Made by a program: the position numbers and the translations under genes. Shown here piece after piece: positions 6,111 to 7,034 of a stretch of DNA of 7,034 bases. Under the pieces are notes generated by a model. That model was given only the letters and a program-made list of their open reading frames with translations, was not told the origin of the DNA and did no database searches. The stretch comes from Candidatus Thorarchaeota archaeon MP8T_1 (lineage in GTDB: Archaea; Asgardarchaeota; Thorarchaeia; Thorarchaeales; Thorarchaeaceae). The stretch lies in the NCBI GenBank assembly GCA_002825465.1, contig PJER01000104.1, positions 1-7,034 of the forward strand. Reading direction: 5' to 3'. Position 1 is the stretch's first letter. The number at the start of each line of letters is the position of its first letter.

Positions 6111-6120
6111 AGTTTATACA
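6111..6120 (+). promoter_or_regulatory. TATA-like box of the zinc-ribbon gene
   Basis: AGTTTATACA (TATA core 6113-6118) predicts a transcription start near 6141, about 20 bases before the TTG start at 6160 and next to the GAGGGAG ribosome-binding sequence. The spacing is good for an independent archaeal transcript. Confidence 0.45.
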
Positions 6121-6159
6121 TCTACATGCCAAGATTCTAGATGAGGGAGTGGTTCTTTA

Positions 6160-6396
6160 TTGGAAATTATGAAGAGAATCTGCACATCATGCGGCAGTCA
6201 TCAGTTAGCAGGGCCATACCGAACAAGCTCATACCTAATGCATGGCGCGTTCGGTAGCATTGCGGAAGAATCATACGTTTGCCTTGATTGTGGACATGTA
6301 GAGAATTTTTGCACTGGCTCTAGTCTTGATACGGTTCGAAGAAGAGCAATGAAAAAGCAGGAAAAGGAAAATCGGAAAAAGCATGAATCTATGTAG
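6160..6396 (+). CDS. small zinc-ribbon protein
   Basis: This 78-residue protein has two CxxC knuckles, Cys8/Cys11 (CTSC) and Cys41/Cys44 (CLDC-GH). They are separated by about 30 residues, the layout of a single four-cysteine zinc ribbon. Residues 60-75 form a very basic, probably helical tail (RRRAMKKQEKENRKK) that could bind nucleic acid or an acidic partner. The TTG start at 6160 is favoured because GAGGGAG (6143-6149) sits 10 bases upstream; the ATG at 6169 would lie about 19 bases from that site. Losing three residues would not affect the domain. It is convergent with the longin-like gene and overlaps its 3' end by 8 bases. Zinc ribbons of this size occur in transcription, translation and many uncharacterised archaeal proteins, so no specific role is claimed. 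Confidence 0.75.
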   Translation: MEIMKRICTSCGSHQLAGPYRTSSYLMHGAFGSIAEESYVCLDCGHVENFCTGSSLDTVRRRAMKKQEKENRKKHESM

Positions 6397-6889
6397 TATG
6401 CTCGCGTTCAAGTCGTCTTGTTAGTTCTTCAAGGGGCAATGCTTTCTTACTGTTTTCACAACCGACACACTCGTCATATTTTCCGCAGTTTGGTCTTAGA
6501 ACGCCTTGTTTTACAAGATATTGTGGAAACGTGTTGAAAGGCATTGTATCGGGTTCTTCCTCACTTTCAGTCAGCATGGAGCCATATCGTGATGTGAAAA
6601 GATTGACAATCTGACGCAGTGTTGTTCTGTTTGCTTGGTCAGCGTCGTCATCTGCAGAGAGGGCAAATATCAGGTCGCCCTGAGAGAGGAGCATGAATGA
6701 GAGTGCACCCAATCTGATTTCGTTCACGGAGTCAGCAGACAGCATTTTTGAAAAAGTGAAAATAGCACTGATGAATCCACTGACAATTGCATCATTGTCG
6801 CCAAAAGAATGGCATTCACCGAAGTTGGCGCTTAGGAGATGGCTGCCATTCTTGTCAAGAATGACTAGATTTCGAATCATACGGCTCAT
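6389..6889 (-). CDS. longin/roadblock-like small domain protein with C-terminal cysteine motif
   Basis: This is a 166-residue soluble protein. Residues 4-105 read as strand-strand-helix-strand-strand-strand-helix. The order is MIRNLVILDKNGSHLLSANFG, then helix DNDAIVSGFISAIFTFSKML, then NEIRLGALSFMLL and LIFALSADDDAD, then helix RTTLRQIVNLFTSRYG. This order and hydrophobic pattern resemble the longin or roadblock fold that in eukaryotes and Asgard archaea supports small GTPases and membrane traffic; the assignment is by pattern only. The tail holds Cys135, Cys141 and Cys144 (NCGKYDECVGC), a possible metal site, then a charged helix. The frame is open back to a GTG at 6991, but the ATG at 6889 (or 6880) is preferred: it starts just before the domain, and the longer form would overlap another gene. 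A TATA-like CCTTTATTC near 6914 would place transcription at the ATG, suggesting a leaderless mRNA. It overlaps the zinc-ribbon gene by 8 bases. Confidence 0.7.
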   Translation of the reverse strand: MSRMIRNLVILDKNGSHLLSANFGECHSFGDNDAIVSGFISAIFTFSKMLSADSVNEIRLGALSFMLLSQGDLIFALSADDDADQANRTTLRQIVNLFTSRYGSMLTESEEEPDTMPFNTFPQYLVKQGVLRPNCGKYDECVGCENSKKALPLEELTRRLEREHTT

Positions 6890-6935
6890 TAGCAGTGTTG
6901 AGTGACGATGAATAAAGGATTCTGGTACAGGAAAT

Positions 6936-7034
6936 CTAGAGGTACATCCCCGCTCGCATTGGGAACCGATCACGAAATGTCTTTTGTGCACTGCGGTCTA
7001 GGGCTATCTGCATCTTGAGAATCTCTGGACTCAA
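6936..7034 (-). CDS. 3' end of a further minus-strand gene (partial)
   Basis: From the window edge the minus strand is open for 32 codons to a TAG at 6936-6938. It encodes SPEILKMQIALDRSAQKTF followed by RDRFPMRAGMYL, which looks like a normal protein C-terminus: an amphipathic helix then a short hydrophobic end. I do not recognise the family. It would end 46 bases before the ATG of the longin-like gene on the same strand, and a TATA-like box lies in the gap. It competes for the same bases with the upstream extension of the longin-like frame, whose extra 34 residues (MHKRHFVIGSQCERG and so on) show no domain character. Only the length and look of the translation support it. Confidence 0.4.
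   Translation of the reverse strand: MSPEILKMQIALDRSAQKTFRDRFPMRAGMYL

Noticed and set aside
1..7034. A CRISPR array or other tandem repeat array
   Set aside because: No regularly spaced repeats were seen. The only long direct repeat is the pair of tRNA-Val 3' halves.

Overview
The window looks archaeal, and probably comes from an Asgard (Promethearchaeota) lineage, perhaps Thorarchaeota-like. AT-rich TATA-like boxes sit about 20-30 bases ahead of inferred transcription starts. The tRNA gene has archaeal features. The large surface protein is dense in N-glycosylation sequons, and one gene encodes a small longin/roadblock-like protein of the kind abundant in Asgard genomes. The lineage assignment is inference; no 16S or ribosomal gene is present.

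Layout from left to right. Positions 1-51 hold a possible gene tail. A small two-helix membrane protein follows (120-392, +). An intact tRNA-Val(GAC) gene lies at 466-543. From its anticodon loop a segment of about 1.34 kb runs to 1840, and its far end is marked by an exact 45-base copy of the tRNA 3' half (1841-1885). This is the classic footprint of a tRNA-targeted integrative element. No integrase is present. The segment carries a broken HNH nuclease gene next to the tRNA (544-759, -) and one intact gene, a CPBP-family intramembrane protease (813-1724, -).

Beyond the element, two strong inverted repeats (1904-1944) sit at the 3' end of an N-acyl-D-amino-acid deacylase gene (1947-3593, -). 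This gene is divergent from a 758-residue family-5 (peptide-type) ABC substrate-binding protein (3777-6053, +). The shared upstream region carries an inverted repeat and TATA-like boxes. The binding protein is unusual in having an N-terminal membrane anchor plus three C-terminal membrane helices, and no permease or ATPase gene lies beside it. The pair suggests capture of peptides or acylated amino acids outside the cell and deacylation of N-acyl-D-amino acids, possibly from bacterial detritus.

The right end has a small zinc-ribbon protein (6160-6396, +) that overlaps tail to tail by 8 bases with a longin-like protein (6389-6889, -). The last 99 bases hold the likely 3' end of another minus-strand gene (6936-7034), which argues for a short start for the longin gene.
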